DNA of 64,000 nucleotides from Blautia sp. MSJ-19. Lineage in GTDB: Bacteria > Bacillota > Clostridia > Lachnospirales > Lachnospiraceae. Below, piece by piece: positions 17,695 through 25,676 of the stretch. Within the stretch, counting starts at the first letter, position 1. Every line of letters begins with the position of its first letter. Under the pieces are notes generated by a model, which was not told the origin of the DNA, did not search any database, and saw only the letters and a program-made list of their open reading frames with translations. Position numbers and translations under genes: made by a program. Where the stretch lies: assembly GCF_018918125.1 (NCBI RefSeq), contig NZ_JAHLQA010000002.1, positions 62,001 through 126,000 on the forward strand. The letters run 5' to 3'.

Positions 17695-19017
17695 ATGAAA
17701 AAAAAGGTTGCCCTTCATAATCTGGGCTGTAAAGTAAATGCATACGAAGTAGAAGCCATGCAGCAGCTCCTGGAGAATGCAGGTTATGAGACTGTTCCTT
17801 TTGGAGAAGGAGCAGATGTCTATGTGATCAATACCTGTACTGTTACCAACATTGCAGACCGCAAATCCAGGCAGATGCTTCACAAGGCAAAAAAAATGAA
17901 TCCGGATGCGATCGTTGTAGCGACAGGGTGTTATGCACAGGCAGATACAGAAAGACTCAAAGAAGACCTGGCAGTGGATCTGATCCTTGGAAACAATCAG
18001 AAACGACAGATTGTGGAAGCACTGGAAGAGTATGAAAAAGAACATACCAAACAGGTGCAGGTGATTGAGATCAATCACACAAAAGAATATGAGGAACTTT
18101 CTATCGCATCTACCGCAGAACATGTTCGTGCCTATATCAAAGTACAGGATGGATGCAACCAGTTCTGTACATACTGTATCATTCCGTTTGCGAGAGGACG
18201 TGTTCGCAGCAGAAAGATTGAAGATGTACAAAAAGAAGTGGAGATATTGGCAGCAAAAGGCTACCGGGAAGTGGTTCTTACCGGAATTCATTTGAGTTCT
18301 TATGGAGTGGATTTTCCGAAAGAGGAAAGAGAAAGCCTTCTGTCCCTGATCCAGGCTGTAAGCAAAACAGATGGAATCGAAAGGATCCGTCTGGGTTCTC
18401 TGGAACCAAGGATCATTACTGAAGAATTTCTGGAAGGCATTGTGGCGACCGGAAAGGTATGCCCGCATTTCCACCTGTCTCTGCAGAGTGGATGTGATAA
18501 GACTCTTAAGAATATGAATCGTCGTTACAGTGCAGAAGAATATGCGGAAAAATGTGCACTGATCCGCAAATATTATCCGGCTCCCGCCCTGACGACAGAT
18601 GTAATCGTAGGATTCCCGCAGGAGACAGAAGAAGATTTTGAAGCATCTTATGAATTTGTGAAAAATATTCATTTCTATGAGACGCACATTTTTAAATATT
18701 CCAGACGGCATGGAACCAAAGCTGCTGCAATGGACGGACAGTTGACAGAAGCAGTGAAGGCTGAGCGCAGCGACAGGATGCTGGAATTGCATGAGATTCG
18801 GGCAAAAGAATACGAAGAGGCAATGATCGGAAAAGAACTGGAACTTCTTCTGGAAGAAGAGATTGAGATTGACGGAAAACAATGGTATGTGGGTCACAGC
18901 AGAGAGTATGTGCGGGCGGTCATTCCGAAAACGGGCGCACATAAAGTGAATGATCTTGTTACGGTCAAAGCAGTTGGATTTGCAGCAAAACATGTTCTTC
19001 GGGCGGAACAGGCATAG
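17695..19017 (+). CDS. mtaB: tRNA t6A37 methylthiotransferase MtaB
   Basis: 440-aa radical-SAM methylthiotransferase that turns t6A37 of tRNA into ms2t6A. The N-terminal MTTase domain has three cluster cysteines: NLGCKVNAYE, NTCTVTNIADRKSRQ and ATGCYAQ. The radical SAM cluster is CNQFCTYCIIPFARGRVRSR (about residues 153-172). A C-terminal TRAM domain (about residues 375-440) binds tRNA. MtaB differs from MiaB and RimO by the NIADRKSRQ context, which fits. Start ATG 17695 follows GAGGTAAAAT. Probably the first gene of its unit, ahead of the IreB-RuvX cluster, which has its own promoter. Confidence 0.94.
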   Translation: MKKKVALHNLGCKVNAYEVEAMQQLLENAGYETVPFGEGADVYVINTCTVTNIADRKSRQMLHKAKKMNPDAIVVATGCYAQADTERLKEDLAVDLILGNNQKRQIVEALEEYEKEHTKQVQVIEINHTKEYEELSIASTAEHVRAYIKVQDGCNQFCTYCIIPFARGRVRSRKIEDVQKEVEILAAKGYREVVLTGIHLSSYGVDFPKEERESLLSLIQAVSKTDGIERIRLGSLEPRIITEEFLEGIVATGKVCPHFHLSLQSGCDKTLKNMNRRYSAEEYAEKCALIRKYYPAPALTTDVIVGFPQETEEDFEASYEFVKNIHFYETHIFKYSRRHGTKAAAMDGQLTEAVKAERSDRMLELHEIRAKEYEEAMIGKELELLLEEEIEIDGKQWYVGHSREYVRAVIPKTGAHKVNDLVTVKAVGFAAKHVLRAEQA

Positions 19018-19056
19018 AGAATAAAGCAGAAGCAATTCCAGAGTAAAAATGGGTTC

Positions 19057-19085
19057 TTGTATTTTGCGTGGAATTATATTAAAAT
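19057..19085 (+). promoter_or_regulatory. Likely promoter of the ireB-ruvX unit
   Basis: TTGTAT at 19057-19062, 17-nt spacer, TAAAAT at 19080-19085. Confidence 0.5.
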
Positions 19086-19118
19086 AAAAGGGAAATCTTA
19101 TTAAGGACGTGAGAGAAA

Positions 19119-19391
19119 ATGGCAGAAAATAATTTAGGAAACACACAGTATTTCAGAACAAAACCAGACGCAGATCTTGAAGTAAAAGAAGTTCTGGATC
19201 TGGTCTACAATGCGATGGACGAAAAAGGATATAATCCGGTGAACCAGATCGTCGGTTATATCATGTCCGGAGATCCAACCTATATTACCAGCCACAAGGG
19301 TGCAAGAAGCATGATCATGAAGGTAGAAAGAGATGAACTGGTAGAAGAATTACTTAATGAATATATTAAGAACAAATCCTGGGAACGATAA
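19119..19391 (+). CDS. IreB family regulatory phosphoprotein (90 aa)
   Basis: Matches the DUF965/IreB family over its full length, with the conserved core LVYNAMDEKGYNPVNQIVGYIMSGDPTYITSHKGARSMI. In Enterococcus, IreB is phosphorylated by the PASTA kinase IreK and affects cephalosporin resistance, so a link to cell-wall signalling is possible here too. The kinase gene is not in the window. It lies 3 nt upstream of ruvX, the standard neighbour in Firmicutes (yrzL-yrrK in Bacillus). Start ATG 19119 follows GGACGTGAGAG. Confidence 0.93.
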   Translation: MAENNLGNTQYFRTKPDADLEVKEVLDLVYNAMDEKGYNPVNQIVGYIMSGDPTYITSHKGARSMIMKVERDELVEELLNEYIKNKSWER

Positions 19392-19394
19392 GCA

Positions 19395-19817
19395 ATGAGG
19401 GTTCTTGGATTAGATTACGGATCAAAAACAGTAGGAGTGGCAGTCAGTGACCCGTTGGGTCTGACTGCCCAGAGAGTAGAGACAATCTGGCGCAAGCAGG
19501 AAAACAAGCTTCGCCGGACACTTGCACGTGTAGAAGAACTCGTGGCAGAATACGGAGTGGACAGAATCGTACTGGGATATCCGAAAAATATGAACAATAC
19601 GGTTGGTGAACGTGCGGAAAAAGCTGTGGAATTCGGAGAGATGCTGCGGAAACGTACCGGGCTGGAAGTAATCATGTGGGATGAGCGTCTGACGACTGTT
19701 TCGGCAGAGCGTACACTGATGGAAGCCGGAGTCCGCAGAGAGAATCGTAAAGAATATCTCGATGGAATCGCAGCAGTATTTATTTTACAGGGATATCTGG
19801 ATTCCCTGTCAGTATGA
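19395..19817 (+). CDS. ruvX: Putative pre-16S rRNA nuclease / Holliday junction resolvase-like RuvX (YqgF)
   Basis: 140-aa RNase H-fold protein of the YqgF/RuvX family. Motifs: [18 protein letters not shown] (first acidic residue), [17 protein letters not shown], and the late acidic pair in WDERLTT and [17 protein letters not shown]. YqgF trims the 5' end of 16S rRNA in E. coli; other members resolve DNA junctions. It starts three bases after ireB and is followed by DUF1292, the typical order. Start ATG 19395. Confidence 0.94.
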   Translation: MRVLGLDYGSKTVGVAVSDPLGLTAQRVETIWRKQENKLRRTLARVEELVAEYGVDRIVLGYPKNMNNTVGERAEKAVEFGEMLRKRTGLEVIMWDERLTTVSAERTLMEAGVRRENRKEYLDGIAAVFILQGYLDSLSV

Positions 19818-19830
19818 TAAAGGTGTCAAA

Positions 19831-20088
19831 ATGGAAAAAATCAGATTTCAGTCTCCGGATGGGACAGTAGAAGAATTTTATATTGAAGAACAGACAAGAA
19901 TCGGAGGAGTGTCTTATCTCCTTGTATCCGATTCGCTGGAGGATGAAGCGTCTGCTTATATTTTGAAGGACGTGTCGATGGACACAGATCCGGATGCCTG
20001 TTATGAAATGGTCGAGGACGAAGATGAGATACAGGCAGTTTACAAAGTTTTTGAACAAATGCTTGATGACGTGGATTTTGAGATGTAA
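19831..20088 (+). CDS. DUF1292 family protein (85 aa)
   Basis: Acidic protein with the DUF1292 pattern FYIEEQTRIGGVSYLLVSDS, then EASAYILKDV and a Glu/Asp-rich tail. Found almost always after ruvX in Firmicutes (yrzB), with unknown function. I place the start at ATG 19831, 13 nt past the ruvX stop with AAAGGTG before it; an ATG at 19762 lies deep inside ruvX and is a frame overlap only. Many relatives have a fur gene next; it is absent here and RNase J follows after 104 nt. Confidence 0.85.
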   Translation: MEKIRFQSPDGTVEEFYIEEQTRIGGVSYLLVSDSLEDEASAYILKDVSMDTDPDACYEMVEDEDEIQAVYKVFEQMLDDVDFEM

Positions 20089-20192
20089 CGAAAGAAGACA
20101 GTATACAGATGGCAGACCTTGAGGGAATGTGACCGGCATTCCTGCATTGGTGTGCGCAAATGTTTGATTGCACAGAATATGGAGGTGCTTGA

Positions 20193-22133
20193 TTGAGCGA
20201 AAATAGTGAAACAAAAATGAGAGACGGTCAGAAAGAATATAAAGAAAAAACAAGAAGATACAGCAATCGTGACAGAAAACCTGCTGATCATAATAATACA
20301 AAGAAACCAATGGCAAAACAGCGTAATTTCCGTTATAAACAGCAGCGTACGAATAACAGACGCACAGAAAAAACAGAAACAGCTGTGACCAAAGAAAACA
20401 CCGCAAAACAGCAATATCCGGCAGCGTCCAGAAATACAGCAAAACCGCAGTTCAGAAGCAATGCACGCCGTGGACGCAAAGGCGCATCCAAACTGAAGAT
20501 CATTCCACTGGGCGGACTGGAACAGATCGGAATGAATATCACAGCTTTCGAGTATGAAGACAGCATCGTGGTCGTAGACTGCGGACTTTCTTTCCCGGAA
20601 GATGATATGCTGGGAATCGATCTGGTAATTCCGGATGTTACTTATTTAAAAGAAAATATTTCCAAGGTCAAGGGATTTGTGATCACTCACGGGCATGAGG
20701 ACCATATCGGTGCGCTTCCTTACGTGTTAAAAGAAGTGAATGTACCAATCTATTCCACGAAACTGACACTTGGCCTGATCACAAACAAACTTAAGGAACA
20801 CAACCTTGTGCGTTCCACGAAGCTCAAAGAAGTAAAACATGGACAGGTCATTAATCTTGGAGATTTTTCTATTGAGTTTATCAAGACGAACCACAGTATT
20901 CAGGATGCTTCGGCACTGGCAATCTACTCTCCGGCAGGAATCGTTGTCCATACCGGTGACTTCAAAGTAGATTATACACCGGTATTTGGAGATGCGATCG
21001 ATCTGCAGCGTTTTGCGGAGATCGGCAAGAAAGGCGTACTTGCACTGATGTGTGACAGTACAAATGCAGAACGCCCGGGATTTACCATGTCTGAGCGCAC
21101 GGTAGGGCGTGTATTTGATAATCTGTTCAATGAGCATAAGACAGCACGAATCATCATTGCGACATTTGCATCCAATGTAGACCGTGTACAGCAGATCATT
21201 GATACAGCATACAGATTTGGACGTAAAGTAGCAGTAGAAGGACGAAGCATGGTAAACATCATTTCCGTTGCTTCTGAGCTTGGATATCTTCGAATTCCGG
21301 AAAATACGCTGATTGAGATTGATCAGGTGAAGAATTATCCGGATGAAAAAGTAGTCCTGATCACAACAGGAAGCCAGGGAGAGTCTATGGCAGCACTTTC
21401 CAGAATGGCAGCCAATATTCATAAGAAAATTACGATCAAACCGAATGATACTATCATCTTCAGCTCCAACCCGATCCCTGGAAATGAAAAAGCTGTTTCC
21501 AAGGTTATCAATGAACTGTCCATGAAGGGTGCAAAGGTTATTTTCCAGGATGTTCATGTATCCGGACATGCCTGCCAGGAAGAAATCAAACTGATCTATT
21601 CTCTGGTCAAACCGAAGTATGCGATTCCGGTGCATGGAGAATACAGACATCTGACAGCACAGAAACATGTTGTGGAAGATCTTGGAATTCCAAAGGAAAA
21701 TATTTTTATCCTGGCTTCCGGAAATGTACTTGAGCTGGATGCCAACAGTGCGGCAGTGACTGGCTCTGTGCAGACAGGCGCAATCTTTGTAGACGGTCTT
21801 GGTGTCGGCGACGTTGGAAATATCGTACTGCGTGACCGTCAGCATCTGTCAGAGGACGGTATTATGATCGTGGTTATGACACTGGAGCGCCACAGCAATG
21901 TGGTTCTTGCCGGACCGGATATTGTATCCAGAGGATTTGTCTATGTAAGAGAATCAGAGGATCTGATGGAAGACGCAAAAGAAGTTGTGGAAAATGCACT
22001 GGATTCCTGTCTGGAACGTAACATTACAGACTGGGGCAAGATCAAGAATACAGTAAAAGATGCACTCAGCGAATTCCTCTGGAAGAGAACCAAGAGAAGT
22101 CCGATGATCCTTCCGATCATTATGGAGGCATAA
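20193..22133 (+). CDS. rnj: Ribonuclease J
   Basis: 646-aa metallo-beta-lactamase/beta-CASP ribonuclease with 5'-exo and endonuclease activity in mRNA decay and rRNA maturation. The zinc motif is THGHEDHIGALPYVL (about residues 166-180). Beta-CASP motifs follow (HTGDFKVD, IIATFASNVDRVQQI, SSNPIPGNEKAV, VSGHACQEE) and the C-terminal RNase J domain ends FLWKRTKRSPMILPIIMEA. Residues 1 to about 95 form a basic, Gln/Asn/Lys/Arg-rich tail absent from Bacillus RNase J1 and probably disordered RNA-binding sequence. Start TTG 20193 is set by GGAGGTG eight bases upstream. Whether it is J1 or J2 type is open. Confidence 0.95.
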   Translation: MSENSETKMRDGQKEYKEKTRRYSNRDRKPADHNNTKKPMAKQRNFRYKQQRTNNRRTEKTETAVTKENTAKQQYPAASRNTAKPQFRSNARRGRKGASKLKIIPLGGLEQIGMNITAFEYEDSIVVVDCGLSFPEDDMLGIDLVIPDVTYLKENISKVKGFVITHGHEDHIGALPYVLKEVNVPIYSTKLTLGLITNKLKEHNLVRSTKLKEVKHGQVINLGDFSIEFIKTNHSIQDASALAIYSPAGIVVHTGDFKVDYTPVFGDAIDLQRFAEIGKKGVLALMCDSTNAERPGFTMSERTVGRVFDNLFNEHKTARIIIATFASNVDRVQQIIDTAYRFGRKVAVEGRSMVNIISVASELGYLRIPENTLIEIDQVKNYPDEKVVLITTGSQGESMAALSRMAANIHKKITIKPNDTIIFSSNPIPGNEKAVSKVINELSMKGAKVIFQDVHVSGHACQEEIKLIYSLVKPKYAIPVHGEYRHLTAQKHVVEDLGIPKENIFILASGNVLELDANSAAVTGSVQTGAIFVDGLGVGDVGNIVLRDRQHLSEDGIMIVVMTLERHSNVVLAGPDIVSRGFVYVRESEDLMEDAKEVVENALDSCLERNITDWGKIKNTVKDALSEFLWKRTKRSPMILPIIMEA

Positions 22134-22137
22134 ACAG

Positions 22138-22473
22138 ATGGACACAGTAAACAGGAATATTCATCTCCTTCTGAATTCGATTCAGAAGAGCGAGGTGTAT
22201 AAGACGTTTAAAAAACAGGAGGCACTTCTGGAAAAGAACCCGGAACTGGCAGAGCGCGTGCTTCGCTTCAGGGCAGATAACTTTCGCCTTCAGAATGAAG
22301 AACGGGGTAATTTACTGCAGGATGCAGAGCAGCTTGCACGAGAGTCGGCAGAGCTGCGCAGGAATCCGGAAGTGAATGCCTATCTGGATGCAGAACTGGC
22401 ACTTTGCAGAATGATGCAGCAGATCTGCAGGACTCTGACGGAGGGAATTGATATTAAGATTCCTCAGGTGTAG
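22138..22473 (+). CDS. YlbF family protein
   Basis: 111-aa all-helical protein of the YlbF/YmcA (Com_YlbF) family, with RNIHLLLNSIQKSEVYKTFK and the YLDAELALCRMMQQI segment. In Bacillus, YlbF with YmcA and YaaT forms the Y-complex that steers RNase Y; its position four bases after RNase J fits an RNA-decay role. No transmembrane segment. Which of the paralogues it matches cannot be said by eye. Confidence 0.8.
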   Translation: MDTVNRNIHLLLNSIQKSEVYKTFKKQEALLEKNPELAERVLRFRADNFRLQNEERGNLLQDAEQLARESAELRRNPEVNAYLDAELALCRMMQQICRTLTEGIDIKIPQV

Positions 22474-22515
22474 CAGAGTCTGTGACTTGCAGAGAGGATA
22501 CAGAAAGGAGCAGAT

Positions 22516-22917
22516 ATGGGAGACACGAAAGACCGGATCGGAGCAGCCGGAGTGGTTGTTGCCGGAGGATTTTTTAAGGTGGCATTATATGTATGTGTAG
22601 CTGTTCTGGTGATCTGGATCGGTAAGGTTACCTATCAGTTTGGATATGATATTTTTAATCAGCAGCCAATGAGCCCGGGAGAGGGGCAGGAAGTAACGGT
22701 TGTGATCAAAGAAGATGCTTCCAGCTATGATATCGCAAAAACACTGAAGAGCAAAGGCCTGATTGAGAACACACTTGTGTTCTGGGTACAGGAGAAACTT
22801 TCCAATTACAGTGGCAAGATGAAACCAGGTACGTATCTTCTGAGTACTGCTTATACTCCGACCAGAATTATGGGAATTCTGGCAGGAGATGCCGAGCAGG
22901 AAGGAGCTTCTTCGTGA
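22516..22917 (+). CDS. MltG-like N-terminal fragment protein, no catalytic domain (133 aa)
   Basis: One membrane helix (about residues 19-40, VVAGGFFKVALYVCVAVLVI) followed by an extracellular LysM-like domain with VTVVIKEDASSYDIAKTLKS, KGLIENTLVFWVQEK and GKMKPGTYLLSTAYTPTRIM, typical of the front part of endolytic transglycosylase MltG. Canonical MltG is about 340-380 residues with a catalytic Glu domain behind this; here the protein stops. The stop overlaps the next start, so there is no frameshifted remainder downstream. Similar short versions are, I believe, common in Lachnospiraceae. It may bind glycan or help regulate septal wall metabolism, without cutting. Confidence 0.75.
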   Translation: MGDTKDRIGAAGVVVAGGFFKVALYVCVAVLVIWIGKVTYQFGYDIFNQQPMSPGEGQEVTVVIKEDASSYDIAKTLKSKGLIENTLVFWVQEKLSNYSGKMKPGTYLLSTAYTPTRIMGILAGDAEQEGASS

Positions 22918-23561
22918 TCGTAGAAGAAAGAATGCGGACATTTATTAATTCGCTGGATGCGGGTAATACACCATTTCTTGATGAATTGGAGCGTTCAGCT
23001 CTGGCGGATGATGTGCCGATCGTACGCAAAGAAATGCAGAGCTTTATTAAGACGCTGCTGGCAATAAAAAAACCACAGCAGATTCTGGAGGTGGGGACAG
23101 CCGTAGGCTTCTCCACACTTCTTATGTGCGAATACGGGCGAGAGGATCTGCACATTACAACGATAGAAAATTATGAAAAAAGAATCCCGATTGCAAAGGA
23201 AAATTTCCGCAGAGCAGGCAGAGAATCGCAGATCACTTTTTTGGAGGGAGATGCAGGTGCAATTCTCAAAGAGCTTTCTGGGCCATATGATCTCATTTTT
23301 ATGGATGCCGCGAAGGGACAGTATATTCACTGGCTTCCGGACGTGGTGAGGCTGCTTGCACCGGGAGGAGTGCTGATGTCTGATAATGTTCTGCAGGAAG
23401 GCGAGCTGATTGAGTCGCATTATCTTGTGGAACGCAGGAACAGGACTATCTATAAACGTATGAGAGAATATCTCTTTGAACTGAAACATCATCCACAGCT
23501 TACGACGAGTATTATCCCACTGGGAGACGGTGTGTCTCTGAGCGTGAAGGAGGAACTATGA
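22914..23561 (+). CDS. Class I SAM-dependent O-methyltransferase (YrrM-like)
   Basis: 215-aa protein of the catechol O-methyltransferase-like family 3. Motif I ILEVGTAVGFSTLLM (about residues 59-73), then ITTIENYEKRI, FLEGDAGAIL and the metal/catalytic region LIFMDAAKGQYIHWLP with LMSDNVLQEGEL. In Bacillus the homologue YrrM (TrmR) methylates ho5U34 of tRNA to mo5U, and its neighbour is a U32 protein that makes ho5U; the same pair is seen here. That makes tRNA wobble modification the likely job. Start GTG 22914 overlaps the MltG-like stop; the end overlaps the U32 gene. Confidence 0.87.
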   Translation: MIVEERMRTFINSLDAGNTPFLDELERSALADDVPIVRKEMQSFIKTLLAIKKPQQILEVGTAVGFSTLLMCEYGREDLHITTIENYEKRIPIAKENFRRAGRESQITFLEGDAGAILKELSGPYDLIFMDAAKGQYIHWLPDVVRLLAPGGVLMSDNVLQEGELIESHYLVERRNRTIYKRMREYLFELKHHPQLTTSIIPLGDGVSLSVKEEL

Positions 23562-24784
23562 GAAAAATTGAATTGCTGGTGCCGGCAAGCAGCCTTGAAG
23601 TGCTCAAGATTGCGGTTGTATTCGGTGCAGATGCAGTATATATCGGCGGCGAAGCTTTTGGGCTTCGAGCAAAAGCAAAAAACTTTTCCCATGAAGATAT
23701 GGCAGAGGGAATCGCATTTGCGCATGAACATGGTGTAAAAGTCTATGTGACCGTAAATATTCTGGCACATAATGGAGATCTGCCGGGAGTTCGTGAATAT
23801 CTTCAGGAACTGAAAGAACTGAAACCAGATGCACTGATCATTGCAGATCCGGGTATCTTTACTTATGCCCGGGAAATCTGTCCGGAGATTGAATGCCATA
23901 TCAGCACGCAGGCAAACAATACAAATTATGAGACATACCGTTTCTGGTATCGCCTCGGAGCGAAGCGTGTTGTAACAGCACGAGAACTTTCATTGAAAGA
24001 AATTCAGGAGATCCGTGCGAATATCCCGGAGGACATGGAAATAGAAACTTTTGTCCATGGAGCAATGTGCATTTCTTATTCCGGACGCTGCCTGCTCAGT
24101 AATTATCTGGTGGGAAGAGATGCCAATCAGGGAGCATGCACACATCCATGCCGTTGGAAGTATTCTATCGTCGAAGAAAAGCGTCCTGGTGAGTATATGC
24201 CGGTCTTTGAAAATGAGAGAGGAACCTACATCTTTAACTCCAAGGATCTGTGTATGGTAGAGCACATGGATGATGTCCTGAACAGCGGTATTGACAGCCT
24301 TAAGATCGAGGGACGTATGAAAACTGCACTCTATGTAGCGACTGTTGCAAGAACCTACCGCAAGGCAATCGACGATTATCTGGAATCACCGGAGAAATAC
24401 AAGGCAAACATGTCCTGGTATCAGGAACAGATCTCAAACTGTACCTACCGCCAGTTTACAACCGGATTCTTCTACGGGAAACCAGATGAGAATACCCAGA
24501 TTTATGATAATAATACCTACGTTAAGGAATATACTTATCTTGGATATGCGGAGGAAGTGGATGAAAACGGTTTCGCGCATATTACCCAGAGAAATAAGTT
24601 TACTGTAGGTGAAACCATTGAGATCATGAAGCCAGATGGAAGAAATATCGAAGCTGCAGTGAAGGCAATCTACGATGAAGATGGAAATTCTGTCGAGAGT
24701 GCACCACATCCGCAACAGAAGCTTGCGGTTGATCTCGGAACAGAAGTGGAGAAATACGATCTTCTCAGAAGATCAGAAGCATAA
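23558..24784 (+). CDS. U32 family tRNA hydroxylation protein TrhP-like
   Basis: 408-aa U32 family protein. The family signature is ETFVHGAMCISYSGRCLLSN (about residues 165-184), with two further cysteines in GACTHPCRWKY that can hold an iron-sulfur cluster. The N-terminal TIM-like part has ELLVPASSLEVLKIAVVFGADAVYIGG. U32 proteins were called collagenases, but TrhP/YegQ-type members hydroxylate U34 of tRNA using prephenate. The overlap with the O-methyltransferase gene supports a two-step ho5U to mo5U pathway. Overlap of start and stop (ATGA) indicates translational coupling. The transcript ends at the bidirectional hairpin 24789-24820. Confidence 0.88.
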   Translation: MRKIELLVPASSLEVLKIAVVFGADAVYIGGEAFGLRAKAKNFSHEDMAEGIAFAHEHGVKVYVTVNILAHNGDLPGVREYLQELKELKPDALIIADPGIFTYAREICPEIECHISTQANNTNYETYRFWYRLGAKRVVTARELSLKEIQEIRANIPEDMEIETFVHGAMCISYSGRCLLSNYLVGRDANQGACTHPCRWKYSIVEEKRPGEYMPVFENERGTYIFNSKDLCMVEHMDDVLNSGIDSLKIEGRMKTALYVATVARTYRKAIDDYLESPEKYKANMSWYQEQISNCTYRQFTTGFFYGKPDENTQIYDNNTYVKEYTYLGYAEEVDENGFAHITQRNKFTVGETIEIMKPDGRNIEAAVKAIYDEDGNSVESAPHPQQKLAVDLGTEVEKYDLLRRSEA

Positions 24785-24788
24785 AAGG

Positions 24789-24820
24789 TGCGGACCTAAA
24801 ATAAGGTCCGCATCTTTTTT
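24789..24820. terminator. Bidirectional terminator shared by trhP-like gene and sigK
   Basis: TGCGGACCT / AGGTCCGCA with a 6-nt loop, then TCTTTTTT. The last codons and stop of sigK lie inside this hairpin. Confidence 0.88.
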
Positions 24821-25413
24821 AATGCATTTTTTTCAATACGAGAGACGTAAGAACGGCTGATGTGGAGCTGTTCCGCGATTTCACGCTGGGTGAGTTCCGG
24901 AGTCTGGAACAGACCATAGCGGCAGCAGATCACCTGATATTCCTTTGGAGACAGCAGATCTTTTATGGAAGTCATCAGAAGCCGGATATCTTCCTGGGTG
25001 GAATATTCTTCCACGATATCGACCGGAGGACTTTCGATGATATCCAGAAGGCTGATCTCGTTCCCTTCTTTGTCAGTTCCGATGGGTTCATAAAGTGAAA
25101 CTTCACGGGAATATTTCTTTTTGGCACGCAGCATCATCAGAAGTTCGTTGTCAATACAGCGTGCGGCATAAGTGGAAAGTCTGGCAGAGCGTTCTGCATT
25201 AAACGTGGAAATTGCTTTGATCAGGCCGATCGTGCCGATTGAAATCAGATCTTCCAGATCTTCGCCTGTTCCCTGATATTTCTTTGCAACATGTGCGACC
25301 AGCCGGAGGTTGCGTTCGATGAGAATACGTTTGGCATCCGGATCCCCTTCCTGGCAGCGTTTGAGGCAGAGCCGTTCCTCTGCAGATGTCAAAGGTTTCA
25401 GAAAAGTTTTCAA
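24796..25413 (-). CDS. sigK: Sporulation sigma factor SigK, short form without pro-peptide
   Basis: 205-aa sigma-70 family factor for late mother-cell sporulation genes. Region 2: NLRLVAHVAKKYQGTGEDLEDLISIGTIGLIKAI; region 4 helix-turn-helix: TQREIAEQLHISRSYVSRIEKNALKKM. Strongly SigK-like, including IGTDKEGNEISLLDI. I start it at TTG 25413, where GAGGTGG is well placed; a frame extension to TTG 25500 lies upstream of a sigma-E/K type promoter (25441-25469) and would not be on that mRNA. With this start no hydrophobic pro-sequence exists, unlike Bacillus pro-SigK and like the C. difficile form. The gene is continuous, with no skin-type element. The start is inference from the ribosome site and promoter. 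Confidence 0.9.
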   Translation of the reverse strand: MKTFLKPLTSAEERLCLKRCQEGDPDAKRILIERNLRLVAHVAKKYQGTGEDLEDLISIGTIGLIKAISTFNAERSARLSTYAARCIDNELLMMLRAKKKYSREVSLYEPIGTDKEGNEISLLDIIESPPVDIVEEYSTQEDIRLLMTSIKDLLSPKEYQVICCRYGLFQTPELTQREIAEQLHISRSYVSRIEKNALKKMRTLF

Positions 25414-25440
25414 ATATCCACCTCGAAAGGGGTTTCTATA

Positions 25441-25469
25441 TAGTTTATGTCCCGGACAGGGTTCCTGTG
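25441..25469 (-). promoter_or_regulatory. Sigma-K/sigma-E type promoter of sigK
   Basis: On the minus strand CACA (25469-25466), 16 nt, CATAAACTA (25449-25441), fitting the sigma-K pattern mACm-N16/17-CATAnnnTA. Suggests autoregulation or sigma-E control. Confidence 0.55.
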
Positions 25470-25597
25470 CTTTTCCAAGATAAGTAAAAAAGGATTGCAA
25501 AAAAATATATCTGGTATATGATTTGCAGTTAAATCAGAAAAGGTGAGAGACCTTTTGGGGAGGAAAAGGTCTGAATTAATCGAAACAGGGAGTTTTG

Positions 25598-25626
25598 TTG
25601 CGTATCATTTCAATGTAGTGTATAAT
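25598..25626 (+). promoter_or_regulatory. Promoter of the DUF5717 operon
   Basis: TTGCGT at 25598-25603, 17-nt spacer, TATAAT at 25621-25626. Confidence 0.6.
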
Positions 25627-25676
25627 AAATTTTATATGAGCAAAATACAATTTCAAGGATAATCAGGTGAAACATA

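Noticed and set aside
17518-19146. 542-codon open frame on the minus strand opposite mtaB
   Set aside because: The plus strand encodes a complete radical-SAM MtaB with all cysteine motifs. The minus frame is Cys/Phe/His-rich, has no family features, and is a by-product of codon bias.
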